From positions 27,323 to 91,322 of IMG/VR virus record IMGVR_UViG_3300021579_000001: a stretch of 64,000 nt of DNA, one strand, 5' to 3'. The position numbers and the translations under genes are program-made. Within the stretch, counting starts at the first letter, position 1. Each line of letters starts with the position of its first letter. Below are positions 16,170-25,145 of the stretch, piece by piece. The DNA comes from a virus. The notes beneath the pieces were generated by a model that was given only the letters and a program-made list of their open reading frames with translations, did no database searches and was not told the DNA's origin.

Positions 16170-16394
16170 TCACTTTACCAATAGGTATTTGTTTTTGTAA
16201 AGTCGTCCAAGATTTCGTTTGGTTCTGACAACTTTTACTGCCCCTGACAGGCTAAGCTGGTTTACCGCTTTAGATAAAGATGTCCTACCGTAGCCAGTGT
16301 GTTCTTGTAACTCTGCCATAGTTACACTTGATTCACCCCACCTATCCGCAGTGTTAGTTATCGCGGTAAGTACGGCTAGTTCTAGTTTGGTCAT
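16170..16394 (-). CDS. Small winged-helix DNA-binding protein
   Basis: A 74-aa protein. The sequence from SSVTMAELQEHTGYGRTSLS to the GRLYKNKYLL end reads as a MarR/ArsR-like winged helix: recognition helix around TSLSKAVNQL and a basic wing (RTKRNLGRLY). It likely binds DNA as a dimer. It ends at the border of the palindromic gap, so that gap is its most obvious target. Its start overlaps the upstream membrane-protein stop by one base. Confidence 0.65.
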   Translation of the reverse strand: MTKLELAVLTAITNTADRWGESSVTMAELQEHTGYGRTSLSKAVNQLSLSGAVKVVRTKRNLGRLYKNKYLLVK

Positions 16395-16666
16395 TAGCGC
16401 CTCGTATAGTTACTGATTACTTGAGGCTTTGAGGTTACCCTATCTACCAAAATACGGCAAGTGGTAGACACGAACCCGATAGCAGCAATGAACATTGCCC
16501 AGTAGTAAACCTGGCTCCAAATCACCCATGAAACAGCAACTGCTAGTGCAATAGTGAGTATGTGCTTAGCAAATGTTTGGAATGGTGTGGGTATAACCAA
16601 GCTGATTAGCTCGGTCAAGTAGGCTACAGCAAAGCTAGCTGTTATTACAGTAAAAAAGTCATTCAT
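16394..16666 (-). CDS. Small integral membrane protein
   Basis: A 90-aa protein with hydrophobic segments around residues 7-25, 33-50 and 53-70, so two or three membrane helices, and a basic C-terminus (VISNYTRR). This topology would fit a holin, but the endolysin and a better holin candidate lie near 54-55 kb. It sits between tail genes and the regulator. Function unknown. Confidence 0.6.
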   Translation of the reverse strand: MNDFFTVITASFAVAYLTELISLVIPTPFQTFAKHILTIALAVAVSWVIWSQVYYWAMFIAAIGFVSTTCRILVDRVTSKPQVISNYTRR

Positions 16667-16675
16667 AGGCTTATC

Positions 16676-18778
16676 CTATGATGAAAAGCCTGAACTTTCA
16701 ATTGTGGCACCAGAAGTCAGTCCTGTTGAAATCACATACGGGGTGTTCACAGGGATAAACTCAGGAAGGCTAGTTACTAAGTTGTTTATTCTTGTTCCTT
16801 TTTTAGGGTACATGGTTGAAGTGCTGGCTCCAACAGTTCCTGACCATGAAGCACCTCGAGTACTAAACGAACCGTCAAAGTAGTCTGTAATGGTGTACCC
16901 AGGTTCTGCTTGAGCAGCATCAAACTGCAATGTTGGAGTTGAAGATGAACTTCCCACACCTTTTACCTGTACCTGTAGGTACAGCGACCCAGTGTATGCT
17001 GGAACGTACACTGTTGAGGTATACCTAGCCCAAGAGGCAGTTACCCCACCTGAAGGGGTAAACGTTGAGGTTACTAGCACTGTATTGTCTGTGCTATCAA
17101 GGGCGCTGGTTACAAACGCTAACGCAGCAGTTCCAGTAGTAGTTTTAGCATAAATGCTAAACGTGTAGTACATGCCTGAGATAACTGCATCGGTGTTTGC
17201 TGTAAGGGTGAAGTTGCTCATGTTAGCAGATGCCACCTGCAACATGTGGCTTCCGTCTAGGATGCCTGGAACAGTGGTTGGCGTTGGGTAGCTTACTGTT
17301 CCTGTAGTTCCTGCGATGGTCCAGTTAGTACCGTCAGGAAACGAAGAGTTTTTGATGTAGTTAATTTTTGAAGGAGCTAGGTAAATCTCTAGGCCACGTG
17401 GTTCATGGTATACAGTATTTCGAGTGTCACTAAGCAGAGCTAGCTGAATTAGGTCTATGTTGTAAGTTTTTGCGCTTGAAAATGAAAACTGTAGGCTCAT
17501 AAACACCGCGTTACTTGGCGAGGTAAACTGTTGTACTGTTCTACCCCAAGAAGTAGCCACGCTAACAGCTGTTCCTGTAGAAGAAGAAAGTACTGACCCT
17601 GAAAGGTCGTACCAAGTTGCCTGAGGGGTAACTGTAGCTCCTGTGCTGTTGGCCATGGTGTACCACGATAGTTGATACGCGGTACCTGCTGTAACTGGAA
17701 CTGCAGTAAACTTTGTGGAGCTGGCCCCTAAGGTGATTACTTGGTTAGTTCCAGTGGTAACAACTTTTCCTGAGTACACGCTATTGACAGAGTACTTTTC
17801 ACTCGTGACTGTGGCAGTGGCAGTATCCGCTGTAAGAGTCACGCCTGTTCCCGCAACCCAGTTGCCAACTGTTTTGTAGAACGACCCATCCTGCACAGAT
17901 AGCAGAAGATTAGGTGATACAGTGGCAGTAGTTGGGTACCCAGTAAGTGCGGACACATACGCTTGAGTTGCTGCCAAAGTGCCTTTATGCTTATAGATGA
18001 ACGCAGCCTGACGAATTAGCTTTTTTTGAGTTTTGAGGCTAATGCCTGGCAGGTTAGGAAGCCCAAGTTGTTGCGCTAAAACTGCTACGAAGTTTGGGTT
18101 TATTTCTCTTCCAGAGAACGCTTTTTCCAACAAGTCTGCAGACGTGGTGACCTCGTCTAGGGTGTACGAGAGACCACTAAAGAACTTGTAGAAGTCAGTG
18201 TCGGTATCAACTTCACCGACTGCATCTCCGTTACCGCTTGTGTACACTCTTGGGAAAAGGCTCATAAATTTATTTTCAGAGCTAGTAATCTCGACGCCTT
18301 CTGGGCTCATTACCCCATGAGGTTTAGGGATAACAATAGCTGCCCAAGAGGACAGTGACCAAGTCAAATCAGGGAATAGAACCCAGAATGTATAGTATGC
18401 GTATTTCCCAGGGATTAGGGGTACTGCTCCACCAAAATCGGTTAGTTGTTGGTTAGTTGTAGTTGCAGTCTGTCCTGCTGCAGGGTACACATCTAGAAGG
18501 ATTACTCCGTCTTCCTCAGTTTCCGAAAAACCCTCTTGGTTTCTTAAAATTCTAATTCCTAGAACTGTTCCTGCAGGGTCAACCCAACTAAGCTCTACTG
18601 TTGGAAGAACGGTATTTACTGTAGCCCCATTGATTACGCTAGAGGTGACCGTATTGCTGATTGCTGTTGCAATGAATGGGTCAGCTGAGTAAGTTAGTTT
18701 TGATTGACTACCGTACTTAACCTGGGGAATTCCAGAAACTGTACCATCACTATATTGAAAAGTATTATAAATGCCCAT
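16676..18778 (-). CDS. Tail protein with gpI-like domain and carbohydrate-binding modules
   Basis: A 700-aa protein. After an N-terminal beta domain (about 1-160) comes a P2 gpI-like baseplate segment (YKFFSGLSYTLDEV, KTQKKLIRQAAFIYKHKGT, residues about 190-280). The rest consists of two beta-sandwich modules resembling CBM4_9-type carbohydrate-binding domains (SWYTMANSTGATV..., FSIYAKTTTGTAAL...). It is the last gene of the baseplate set, so it likely forms the distal baseplate wedge and contacts the host surface. Thr/Ser-rich, no catalytic site seen. Confidence 0.75.
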   Translation of the reverse strand: MGIYNTFQYSDGTVSGIPQVKYGSQSKLTYSADPFIATAISNTVTSSVINGATVNTVLPTVELSWVDPAGTVLGIRILRNQEGFSETEEDGVILLDVYPAAGQTATTTNQQLTDFGGAVPLIPGKYAYYTFWVLFPDLTWSLSSWAAIVIPKPHGVMSPEGVEITSSENKFMSLFPRVYTSGNGDAVGEVDTDTDFYKFFSGLSYTLDEVTTSADLLEKAFSGREINPNFVAVLAQQLGLPNLPGISLKTQKKLIRQAAFIYKHKGTLAATQAYVSALTGYPTTATVSPNLLLSVQDGSFYKTVGNWVAGTGVTLTADTATATVTSEKYSVNSVYSGKVVTTGTNQVITLGASSTKFTAVPVTAGTAYQLSWYTMANSTGATVTPQATWYDLSGSVLSSSTGTAVSVATSWGRTVQQFTSPSNAVFMSLQFSFSSAKTYNIDLIQLALLSDTRNTVYHEPRGLEIYLAPSKINYIKNSSFPDGTNWTIAGTTGTVSYPTPTTVPGILDGSHMLQVASANMSNFTLTANTDAVISGMYYTFSIYAKTTTGTAALAFVTSALDSTDNTVLVTSTFTPSGGVTASWARYTSTVYVPAYTGSLYLQVQVKGVGSSSSTPTLQFDAAQAEPGYTITDYFDGSFSTRGASWSGTVGASTSTMYPKKGTRINNLVTSLPEFIPVNTPYVISTGLTSGATIESSGFSS

Positions 18779-18787
18779 GAGTTATTG

Positions 18788-19198
18788 TTACGCAGTCCCA
18801 CCATCAAGAACTATGTACCCTGATTTATCAAAAGTAGTGTTACCTACTACAAGAAGGTTGCCTGTTCCAGAAGTTGATAAGGTGATTCCTGCGGTTGTCC
18901 CTGAAAGTGACAAGACGTTTGCACCTGAGAGCTTCATTCTGTCGGTGTAAGCTGTGTACAACCCTGTTTCAATGTTCTGAATTCTGGCAGCTACAGACCC
19001 CCAGCTAGTACCTTGGGTAAACGAACCGCTACCCCAACTGGCGCTAGTAGTTGGCGCAGTGCCTAAAGTAGACTCAATAGCAGTAACTTCTACATAGACT
19101 AGGTTAACGTCGTTAGCTACAACTGTGCTAACATTGTCTGTTCTTGGGTACGTACCTGCAAAAGTTTGAACTGCACTTGGGTAAACTGCTGTGGCCAT
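18788..19198 (-). CDS. Small tail fibre-like protein
   Basis: A 136-aa protein, Thr/Ser/Gly-rich with beta-strand repeats (SLSGTTAGITLSTSGTGNL), ending in YIVLDGGTA, a pattern common in short fibre tips. It lies between the OB-fold baseplate protein and the gpI-like protein. Preceded by a 9-bp hairpin. Probably an attachment or baseplate spike accessory. Function inferred from context. Confidence 0.55.
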   Translation of the reverse strand: MATAVYPSAVQTFAGTYPRTDNVSTVVANDVNLVYVEVTAIESTLGTAPTTSASWGSGSFTQGTSWGSVAARIQNIETGLYTAYTDRMKLSGANVLSLSGTTAGITLSTSGTGNLLVVGNTTFDKSGYIVLDGGTA

Positions 19199-19220
19199 AA
19201 TAGCTCCTAACTAATAACAA

Positions 19221-19242
19221 GTATGGCAAGTTTTTGCCATAC
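19221..19242 (-). terminator. Intergenic hairpin between baseplate genes
   Basis: A 9-bp perfect stem (arms GTATGGCAA and its complement) with a 4-nt loop lies in the 52-bp gap between two tail genes. On the minus strand it is followed by TTGTTATT, a weak U-tract. It may attenuate transcription or define a processing site. Confidence 0.45.
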
Positions 19243-19250
19243 AAACTTCT

Positions 19251-19547
19251 TTAACTGACTACTCCAGCGTCCATGGTTGGGTCAGGAATTCCTGGAACTC
19301 CTTCTCCAAACATCCCGAAGTACACTGGGTAAGAAGGGTCCCCTCCTTCAAACAACACAAACACTCCCTGCCCTATTTTAGGGGTCAGGTATGCTTCTGC
19401 AGGCCATGCCCAGTCGGTGGTTACATTACCAAAAACTTGTGGAATAGATAGTTTTACTCTTTTTTGAGAGTTAGGGTCGTTAACTTCGGCAATAACGCCT
19501 CTGTACACCCCAAAGAATCTTCTATTACCAAACTCGTCTTTAATCAT
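19251..19547 (-). CDS. gp5/VgrG-like OB-fold baseplate protein
   Basis: A 98-aa protein with the typical start FGVYRGVIAEVNDPNSQKRV, followed by VKLSIPQVFG, TDWAWPA and a G-x-GVFVLFEGGDPSYPVYFG stretch. This matches the N-terminal OB domain of T4 gp5 and VgrG/gpV spikes. No lysozyme or beta-helix domain follows, so it is a minimal spike-hub adaptor. It overlaps baseplate J by one base. Confidence 0.85.
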   Translation of the reverse strand: MIKDEFGNRRFFGVYRGVIAEVNDPNSQKRVKLSIPQVFGNVTTDWAWPAEAYLTPKIGQGVFVLFEGGDPSYPVYFGMFGEGVPGIPDPTMDAGVVS

Positions 19548-21388
19548 TATCTAGTTACCGTGATTGTGTAAGTGTTACTAGATAGACCGTCTGCACTGGT
19601 TACAGTTACTGTGATTGTGGTAGTACCTGTCGGTGTAGAAATGCTGCCACTAGCTACTCCAGAGGCAACGGTAGTTCCGTTGACCTTGATTACGCAAGTA
19701 GCATCCCACGCAGTTGGGGTAAGGGTAATAGTGGAGGTGGTTACCCCAGTCAGTGCGTAGTTAAACGTAGCAGAGCTAAACGCTGGGCTAAATGTTCCAG
19801 AAGAAGCAGCCATAGTGCTTAGAGATGCAGTTGGGTAAACATCCATGTTGGCATCGCTAAACACGAAAAACTCTCCAGAAGCAGGTATTAGCACAGTTCT
19901 AGCTGCGCTGTTTGTTGCACGGTATAGGTACACTGCCTTCAAAGAAACGATTCCAGGAATTTGCATTAGGCTGGCTTCAATTTGCTCTGGGTAAATAGTG
20001 GCGTCAAAATCTAGAGTGTTGTACCCAAGACCATAAACCACACCGTACTTAATGGCTGCTATCATCTGGTCATGCGTATACGTTGGTAGCTTGTTGTATT
20101 GGACTGCAACTTTTGCGTCTATGTATGTAGGGGGAAGTACTGTCATTGCCACACCAATTTGAGTTTTGTCAGAGAAGTAACTTGTAATAGACGCGGCTGT
20201 ATCAGCACTTATTTTTGGGTAGTAGTCTGAGGATACATCCGATACAGTAGGCCCAACATAGAGTACGACTGAGTTAGGTTGCGTAGCTTTTGCGGAAGCT
20301 TTGCCTACGCCCGCTACTGACAAAGCCAAACTGCGGTAGTCCTCCAAAGACACCGCTCTACTCAAAGTCTTCAGTGATGCTGGAATGTTTTTTCTAATTG
20401 AGTCATTAGACTCAGGGTCATCTCCACCGTATGCTGCTGCCGATGAGGCCATGTCAACACTAGGGAACCCAGTGGTTTGCACACCATTGTTGGTAGGAAT
20501 CGCAGAAAGAGTAAAAGTCTGACCTCCAGGGATGTTACCTACTAGTCCTCCACCAGTTACGTAAGCTGTTTTTATTGTGTTTCCCAAAGTAGGGATTGCT
20601 CCTGAGATGCCATCGCCAAAAACTACGTAAACAATGTCATTACTGTCAGTCTCTGTAGTGTACACGATGTCGTTAGGACCATAATCTCCTAGGTTGTCCA
20701 CTTTCGTCCATAGGACAAACCCAGACCCATCGTATACATACACTTCTACTGACGACTCAACTACAGGAGTATTTTTCAGTGCAATTCTCTGATTGGAAAG
20801 CCCTGTGCTGTGCCCAAGTAGCTCCCCAGCAATGTCCGTTGCGTCAGTGGACGATGCTCCATTACTTGGAAAATTTGTGACATTTCTTCCATGAGTTGCA
20901 GTCCCTGTAACTGTTCCTGCTACAGTACTGCTTGCTGCAATAGGAACCACAATTGTGTCGGTAAGCGTAAAGTAAAGAGTGGTTTGATACGTACCCGCAT
21001 AAACGGTGGTTAAAACTTCCGTTCCAATAGGCAGCACTACGCTGTCGGTAGTGCTGTAGTTAGTAAAAGAAATGGTAACAGTAGCCTGACGGTACCCCGC
21101 AGGTGCGTATCCGTAAAGTTGGGCAATGTCTAAAAGGCTCTGTCTCTGAATTGCAGTAGCCAAAAATCCCTCATTAGCTACACGGTCGATGTAGTAGTTG
21201 CTAATGTCCCCAACGTGGGCAAATGCTTCTACGATAGCCACTCCGAAGTCAGAAGCATCGGTACCGCTCCAATAGGCTCCGCCTGGGGTGTTCACACGTG
21301 CCTGCACACGAGAAATCAAATCTCCACGCAGAGAGTAGAAATCTCTGTTGGTGTAGTTGATTGCTGTTGGAATGTTATTTACAGCCAT
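19547..21388 (-). CDS. Baseplate J-like wedge protein with Cadherin-like C-terminal domain
   Basis: A 613-aa protein. The N-terminal segment with NYTNRDFYSLRGDLISRV and SDFGVAIVEAFAHVGDISNYY is characteristic of gp6/Baseplate_J family wedges. The middle contains beta-rich domains and DPESNDSIRKNIP...LKTLSRAVSLEDYRSLA. The last about 85 residues form a Cadherin-like/Ig-like repeat (TPTAWDATCVIKVNGTTV, ending NTYTITVTR), an addition to the basic wedge. It would form the baseplate ring around the hub. Confidence 0.9.
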   Translation of the reverse strand: MAVNNIPTAINYTNRDFYSLRGDLISRVQARVNTPGGAYWSGTDASDFGVAIVEAFAHVGDISNYYIDRVANEGFLATAIQRQSLLDIAQLYGYAPAGYRQATVTISFTNYSTTDSVVLPIGTEVLTTVYAGTYQTTLYFTLTDTIVVPIAASSTVAGTVTGTATHGRNVTNFPSNGASSTDATDIAGELLGHSTGLSNQRIALKNTPVVESSVEVYVYDGSGFVLWTKVDNLGDYGPNDIVYTTETDSNDIVYVVFGDGISGAIPTLGNTIKTAYVTGGGLVGNIPGGQTFTLSAIPTNNGVQTTGFPSVDMASSAAAYGGDDPESNDSIRKNIPASLKTLSRAVSLEDYRSLALSVAGVGKASAKATQPNSVVLYVGPTVSDVSSDYYPKISADTAASITSYFSDKTQIGVAMTVLPPTYIDAKVAVQYNKLPTYTHDQMIAAIKYGVVYGLGYNTLDFDATIYPEQIEASLMQIPGIVSLKAVYLYRATNSAARTVLIPASGEFFVFSDANMDVYPTASLSTMAASSGTFSPAFSSATFNYALTGVTTSTITLTPTAWDATCVIKVNGTTVASGVASGSISTPTGTTTITVTVTSADGLSSNTYTITVTR

Positions 21389-21792
21389 TAGACTTCCTTA
21401 AATGGTGCGCTACCGTTTAGAGTTAAATCGGTAAGAGCGGTAGTAACTTGTTTTTTGTTCGGTAGGCGGTAAGTTATCGACACTTTGACACCGTTGATAC
21501 TGGCATCGTAGCTACCGTCTACAGACACCAAGGTCAAGTCAGGTAACCATCGGTGAAAGGCAGAAGCCACATAGTCAGGGATTTTGTCTAACGCATCATC
21601 TGCAGTGAGGTATTGCGCGGTGTATATCTCTGACCCAAAATCTGCAAGCATAACTCGCTCATTTAAGCATGTTCCTACAACAGAAAGTACTTTGTCTTGC
21701 CAGATTTTTGTTTGGTCGGTAGCAGTAGCTACTGTTCCTTGGTATGAGATAGAGAACGGGTAAGCAATAGTTGTTTCATAGAACTGTGTCAT
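21388..21792 (-). CDS. gp25-like baseplate wedge protein
   Basis: A 134-aa protein with the gp25/gpW layout: PFSISYQGTVATATDQTKIWQDKV, LNERVMLADFGSEIY, and a C-terminal beta strand region (VKVSITYRL). gp25-like proteins nucleate sheath assembly at the baseplate in contractile systems. Its stop/start overlap with baseplate J by one base supports coupled expression. Confidence 0.88.
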   Translation of the reverse strand: MTQFYETTIAYPFSISYQGTVATATDQTKIWQDKVLSVVGTCLNERVMLADFGSEIYTAQYLTADDALDKIPDYVASAFHRWLPDLTLVSVDGSYDASINGVKVSITYRLPNKKQVTTALTDLTLNGSAPFKEV

Positions 21793-21796
21793 GAGG

Positions 21797-23074
21797 CTAC
21801 TTTCTAGCGTAAACCCAAGTGGCAGGAGTTCTTGCCCATCCTTGGTTAAGCTCTGAGTGAAGTTCAGTTAAAACTTTTAACGTGTAACTGTTATGGTTTG
21901 TAGCGTTAGGGTTTTGACCCCCATTGTTTAGCGCCTCGGTCAAGTTTACCACTCCAGCAATACTGTTTTCGGTTATGCGCACGTACGCATCCCCGATTGT
22001 GCCGTTACCATCAGTGGCAATGTCCAAGTCTACTTGGTAATTGTGGTTACTCGAAAAGTGATGTACAGCTTTGTGAACTATCCAAATTCCATCGTTTAAA
22101 TCGCTAGTTCCTACCACTGCAATCGGATTGTACAAGCGTACTCTAGGGTCACCTTGTCCTTTAAGTTTCCCAGGGATAGAGAACCTAGAGTGATGTGCAG
22201 CACCTTCAGCTAATAGTTTCGCTATGGAAGCAGAACTACTCACGTGCTCTTGGAAGTTATGCGAGAAGAGCACATCGCCAACATTAGCCCTAGTAGGCAC
22301 TCCCAGCAGTTTAGGGTTCGCAGATGCGGACACTTTACCTACGTCTTTGGGGTTCACTCCTCCTGTGGTTTTTTCTGAGCGAACGTAGTTACCGTATTCA
22401 ACGTACTCTCCGTTGTAGACTTGCATCCAGTCCAGGGTTCGGTCTTCTTGCATGTTGTTTATGCCAGTACCTTTACCAAACATAGTGAATGTTGGAAGGC
22501 TAGTAACTCCTGCATGGATTAGCTCGTCTAAAGGTCTAAACATAAACGTTAGACCATCGACCATTACCCCATAACCGATTTTTCTTGCCTGTTCTTGAAT
22601 CCATTCCCAGTAAGAGTGATTTGCGATTATCACCTGGTCAAAAACAATACCGTTATCTTCCCCATAAAACTTAAACCCAAACTCTTCCACAATCGTCTTT
22701 ACTATTGACGGAATGGACTGGTTTACAAATACCCTTGAGACGCGCTCCTTTAGAGGGAAAGTAGGACCTATACAATGCACCTCCATAAGTTCCTGAAGTT
22801 GCCCTGCAGTGTGTGTTGTTACAGAAGACACATACCCCACCCAGTTTCTTGCGTAAGGTCCTTGAGTGATGTTTACCTCGATAGGCACTCCAGTACGGAG
22901 AGTTTTTATCCAAAGTGGGTTACCAATGCTGAACTGAAGAGTTAGCAAATCATGCATACCACGTTCTTCAATTAAATCGATTTTGGTAGGCTGAAGTTTA
23001 ATGGATGGAACTGTAGGGAACCTAACCACCGTGTAGGCACTTTGCCTGGATTTTCCTAAAGAGTTACTGGGCAT
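21797..23074 (-). CDS. Baseplate hub protein (gpD/gp27-like)
   Basis: A 425-aa protein. Features typical of gpD/VgrG N-terminal hub proteins are seen: PTKIDLIEERGMHDLLTLQF, RNWVGYVSSV, then a SIPSIVKTIVEEFGFKF motif and NHSYWEWIQEQARKIGY. It probably trimerises to bind the OB-fold spike and the tail tube end. It overlaps the LysM gene by 11 nt. Confidence 0.85.
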   Translation of the reverse strand: MPSNSLGKSRQSAYTVVRFPTVPSIKLQPTKIDLIEERGMHDLLTLQFSIGNPLWIKTLRTGVPIEVNITQGPYARNWVGYVSSVTTHTAGQLQELMEVHCIGPTFPLKERVSRVFVNQSIPSIVKTIVEEFGFKFYGEDNGIVFDQVIIANHSYWEWIQEQARKIGYGVMVDGLTFMFRPLDELIHAGVTSLPTFTMFGKGTGINNMQEDRTLDWMQVYNGEYVEYGNYVRSEKTTGGVNPKDVGKVSASANPKLLGVPTRANVGDVLFSHNFQEHVSSSASIAKLLAEGAAHHSRFSIPGKLKGQGDPRVRLYNPIAVVGTSDLNDGIWIVHKAVHHFSSNHNYQVDLDIATDGNGTIGDAYVRITENSIAGVVNLTEALNNGGQNPNATNHNSYTLKVLTELHSELNQGWARTPATWVYARK

Positions 23075-23345
23075 TCGCTAAAACCCTCAGCAACGTACCT
23101 GGAGCAATGTTAAACGGGTCAGTGATTTCTGGGTTAAGGTCCATGATTTGCCACCAGCTATCCTCAGAGCCGTGTAGCTTACGGGAAACAATATCGATAC
23201 GGTCTCCTTCTACCCAAGTGTACGTGCTAAATCTGGTCATTAGGGTGGGAAATACGCGGTCTACAGCAGTTTGAACTACTCCAGACAATGGCTGGGCAGC
23301 TTTGTAGTACCTTCCATTAGCGTATCTACTATCTGAAAATGGCAT
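23064..23345 (-). CDS. LysM-like tail protein (gpX/gp53-like)
   Basis: A 93-aa protein. The second half contains YTWVEGDRIDIVSRKLHGS, WWQIMDLNPEITDPFNIAPGT, the LysM pattern used by gpX and gp53-type baseplate proteins. It links the hub to the wedges. Compact and typical in length. Confidence 0.85.
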   Translation of the reverse strand: MPFSDSRYANGRYYKAAQPLSGVVQTAVDRVFPTLMTRFSTYTWVEGDRIDIVSRKLHGSEDSWWQIMDLNPEITDPFNIAPGTLLRVLANAQ

Positions 23346-23348
23346 TGG

Positions 23349-25145
23349 TTACTCCAAGTTTCGCATTAAAGAGGTTCTACCACTTCCCCCATTTCGGGAA
23401 GGGTTGTCGTGCTGTTGATTCCATGTGGTTAGTAGTGAACCTGTTCCATTAATCTTAGCCTTACCGAGGTAAGGCTCAACACGACGAGCAAAGGTGATAC
23501 TAATGTTAGTAAATAGTGGCACCATGTTTTCCCCAAAAATGGTGTGGGTAACATTGAAATCAAAAATAGTGCCGATGTATCTAAGCTGTTTACCTAAATG
23601 AAGCTCCACAGGAATACCCATTAGGAATCCAATGTCCGCGGTGTACCTACCCCGCAACTCACTAAACTCTCTAAACCCGATAAGAGTACTCAAGAGGTAC
23701 TCCACGTCGTACATGGTTCCCAGCTGTTTAATAGCTTTAATCTCGTTAAGGTGGTCTACGCTAGGCTGAATACCATAAATGTCATACAAGTTTTTTTCAA
23801 CTTCAACAGGCCCTAAATCTTTAATAATAGCCATGTCGGCCATACGGTTGATAATCAAGTCAAACTGAATAAACGAAGTAGTCTGCGAAGGAGTAACGTA
23901 TGGAGATGCGTCTTTTCCTGACATAAGCAGGCCAGGGTCAACCTGGGGCGTTCCTCCCCAACCCATAGTAATTGTTCCAGGATTGTACAAGAATTGGAAC
24001 CCATAACGGGCAGTCTGGTACCCTGCACTGTTGTACCAATCAGGTACGTTCGGGTCAGTGTACTTACCCGAGTTAGTAGGAAGTTTAGACTTCCAGTAAG
24101 AGTATGTTTGTAGCATGCCCTTATGGGAGCCCTTGTTGGCCCCAACCCAAAGCTGGTTAGCGGTCTCTACCATTCCAGCAGAGGCAGGACTTCCACCCTT
24201 ATTCAATAGGATTTTATCGTGGTAGTCAACACTTGCATTATTGAAGTACGCCCATTTAACACTAGGTAAGTTGTACATAACTGGAGTTTTGTCAGTAGTG
24301 ATTTTGGCAGCATCAGGTTTTGGGGTGTTATTCCCTCCGCCACCATTACCTGACCCACTACCAGTGCCACTTCCCGAACCTGAGCCTGAACCGCTATCTA
24401 GTCCAGATAGTGTTTTCAACTGCTGAAGGTATGCTTTTAGTGCGTTTAGTTTAGTAGCGGTACCGTTGTACGCATTTAGCTTATCCCTGTAGATTGTGCA
24501 TTTTTCTTTGGTTACTGTAACTCGGGTTACTGCGTTACTAGGAACAAGTTTTAGGCTAACTACTGTGCCGTCTCCAATGCTTACTGATGGGTTCACATCT
24601 GGAGTTACGGAAGCAATAGTGGCTGTAAAAGTGTATACACCACTTCCACCAACGTTATAGCTGGTGCTTGTAACCTTCAAAAGGCCGTTACTGCCCGCAA
24701 CGTTAAACTGGTCTTTATAGACCGTGTAAGGAATATCAAGTTTAGTTAGTTTTGGGATGTACACTGTATCGTTTACAATTGGAAGTACAAAGACTGCGGT
24801 TGCAACAGCATCATTAGGGGAGATTGTGAAAGTTCCTACAGTTCCTACCTGCTTGTAAGCAGTGATTTTCATAGTTTGCATTAGTCGGTACGCGTTAAAC
24901 GTATCTAGACGAGCTTTTGTAGGAGCGGCAACGTTTTTATCGTACCTGTCCACTTCTTTGGTAAACCATGCGATTTCTTGCGCCAACCAGTCCGCAGACT
25001 TTTGTTTAGCAGTTTTGGTATCAGGGTGATGTGCATCATATCCTGTGTCAAACGTTTTCATAATAACGTTTTCAAACGTTTGTAGCTCACCTTTTACAAA
25101 TGCGTTCTTAGGCGCAGGGATTCCTTTAGGAGAATATTTACTCAT
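23349..25145 (-). CDS. Tail/baseplate protein with Gly-Ser linker
   Basis: A 598-aa protein. An N-terminal helical part is followed by a beta-rich section and a GSGSG repeat linker (about residues 250-270). The C-terminal half contains GFQFLYNPGTITMGWGG and later VELHLGKQLRYIGTIFDFNVTH, reminiscent of conserved actinophage baseplate/tail tube initiator proteins downstream of the tape measure. No enzyme motif. Likely structural at the tape measure-baseplate interface. Confidence 0.7.
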   Translation of the reverse strand: MSKYSPKGIPAPKNAFVKGELQTFENVIMKTFDTGYDAHHPDTKTAKQKSADWLAQEIAWFTKEVDRYDKNVAAPTKARLDTFNAYRLMQTMKITAYKQVGTVGTFTISPNDAVATAVFVLPIVNDTVYIPKLTKLDIPYTVYKDQFNVAGSNGLLKVTSTSYNVGGSGVYTFTATIASVTPDVNPSVSIGDGTVVSLKLVPSNAVTRVTVTKEKCTIYRDKLNAYNGTATKLNALKAYLQQLKTLSGLDSGSGSGSGSGTGSGSGNGGGGNNTPKPDAAKITTDKTPVMYNLPSVKWAYFNNASVDYHDKILLNKGGSPASAGMVETANQLWVGANKGSHKGMLQTYSYWKSKLPTNSGKYTDPNVPDWYNSAGYQTARYGFQFLYNPGTITMGWGGTPQVDPGLLMSGKDASPYVTPSQTTSFIQFDLIINRMADMAIIKDLGPVEVEKNLYDIYGIQPSVDHLNEIKAIKQLGTMYDVEYLLSTLIGFREFSELRGRYTADIGFLMGIPVELHLGKQLRYIGTIFDFNVTHTIFGENMVPLFTNISITFARRVEPYLGKAKINGTGSLLTTWNQQHDNPSRNGGSGRTSLMRNLE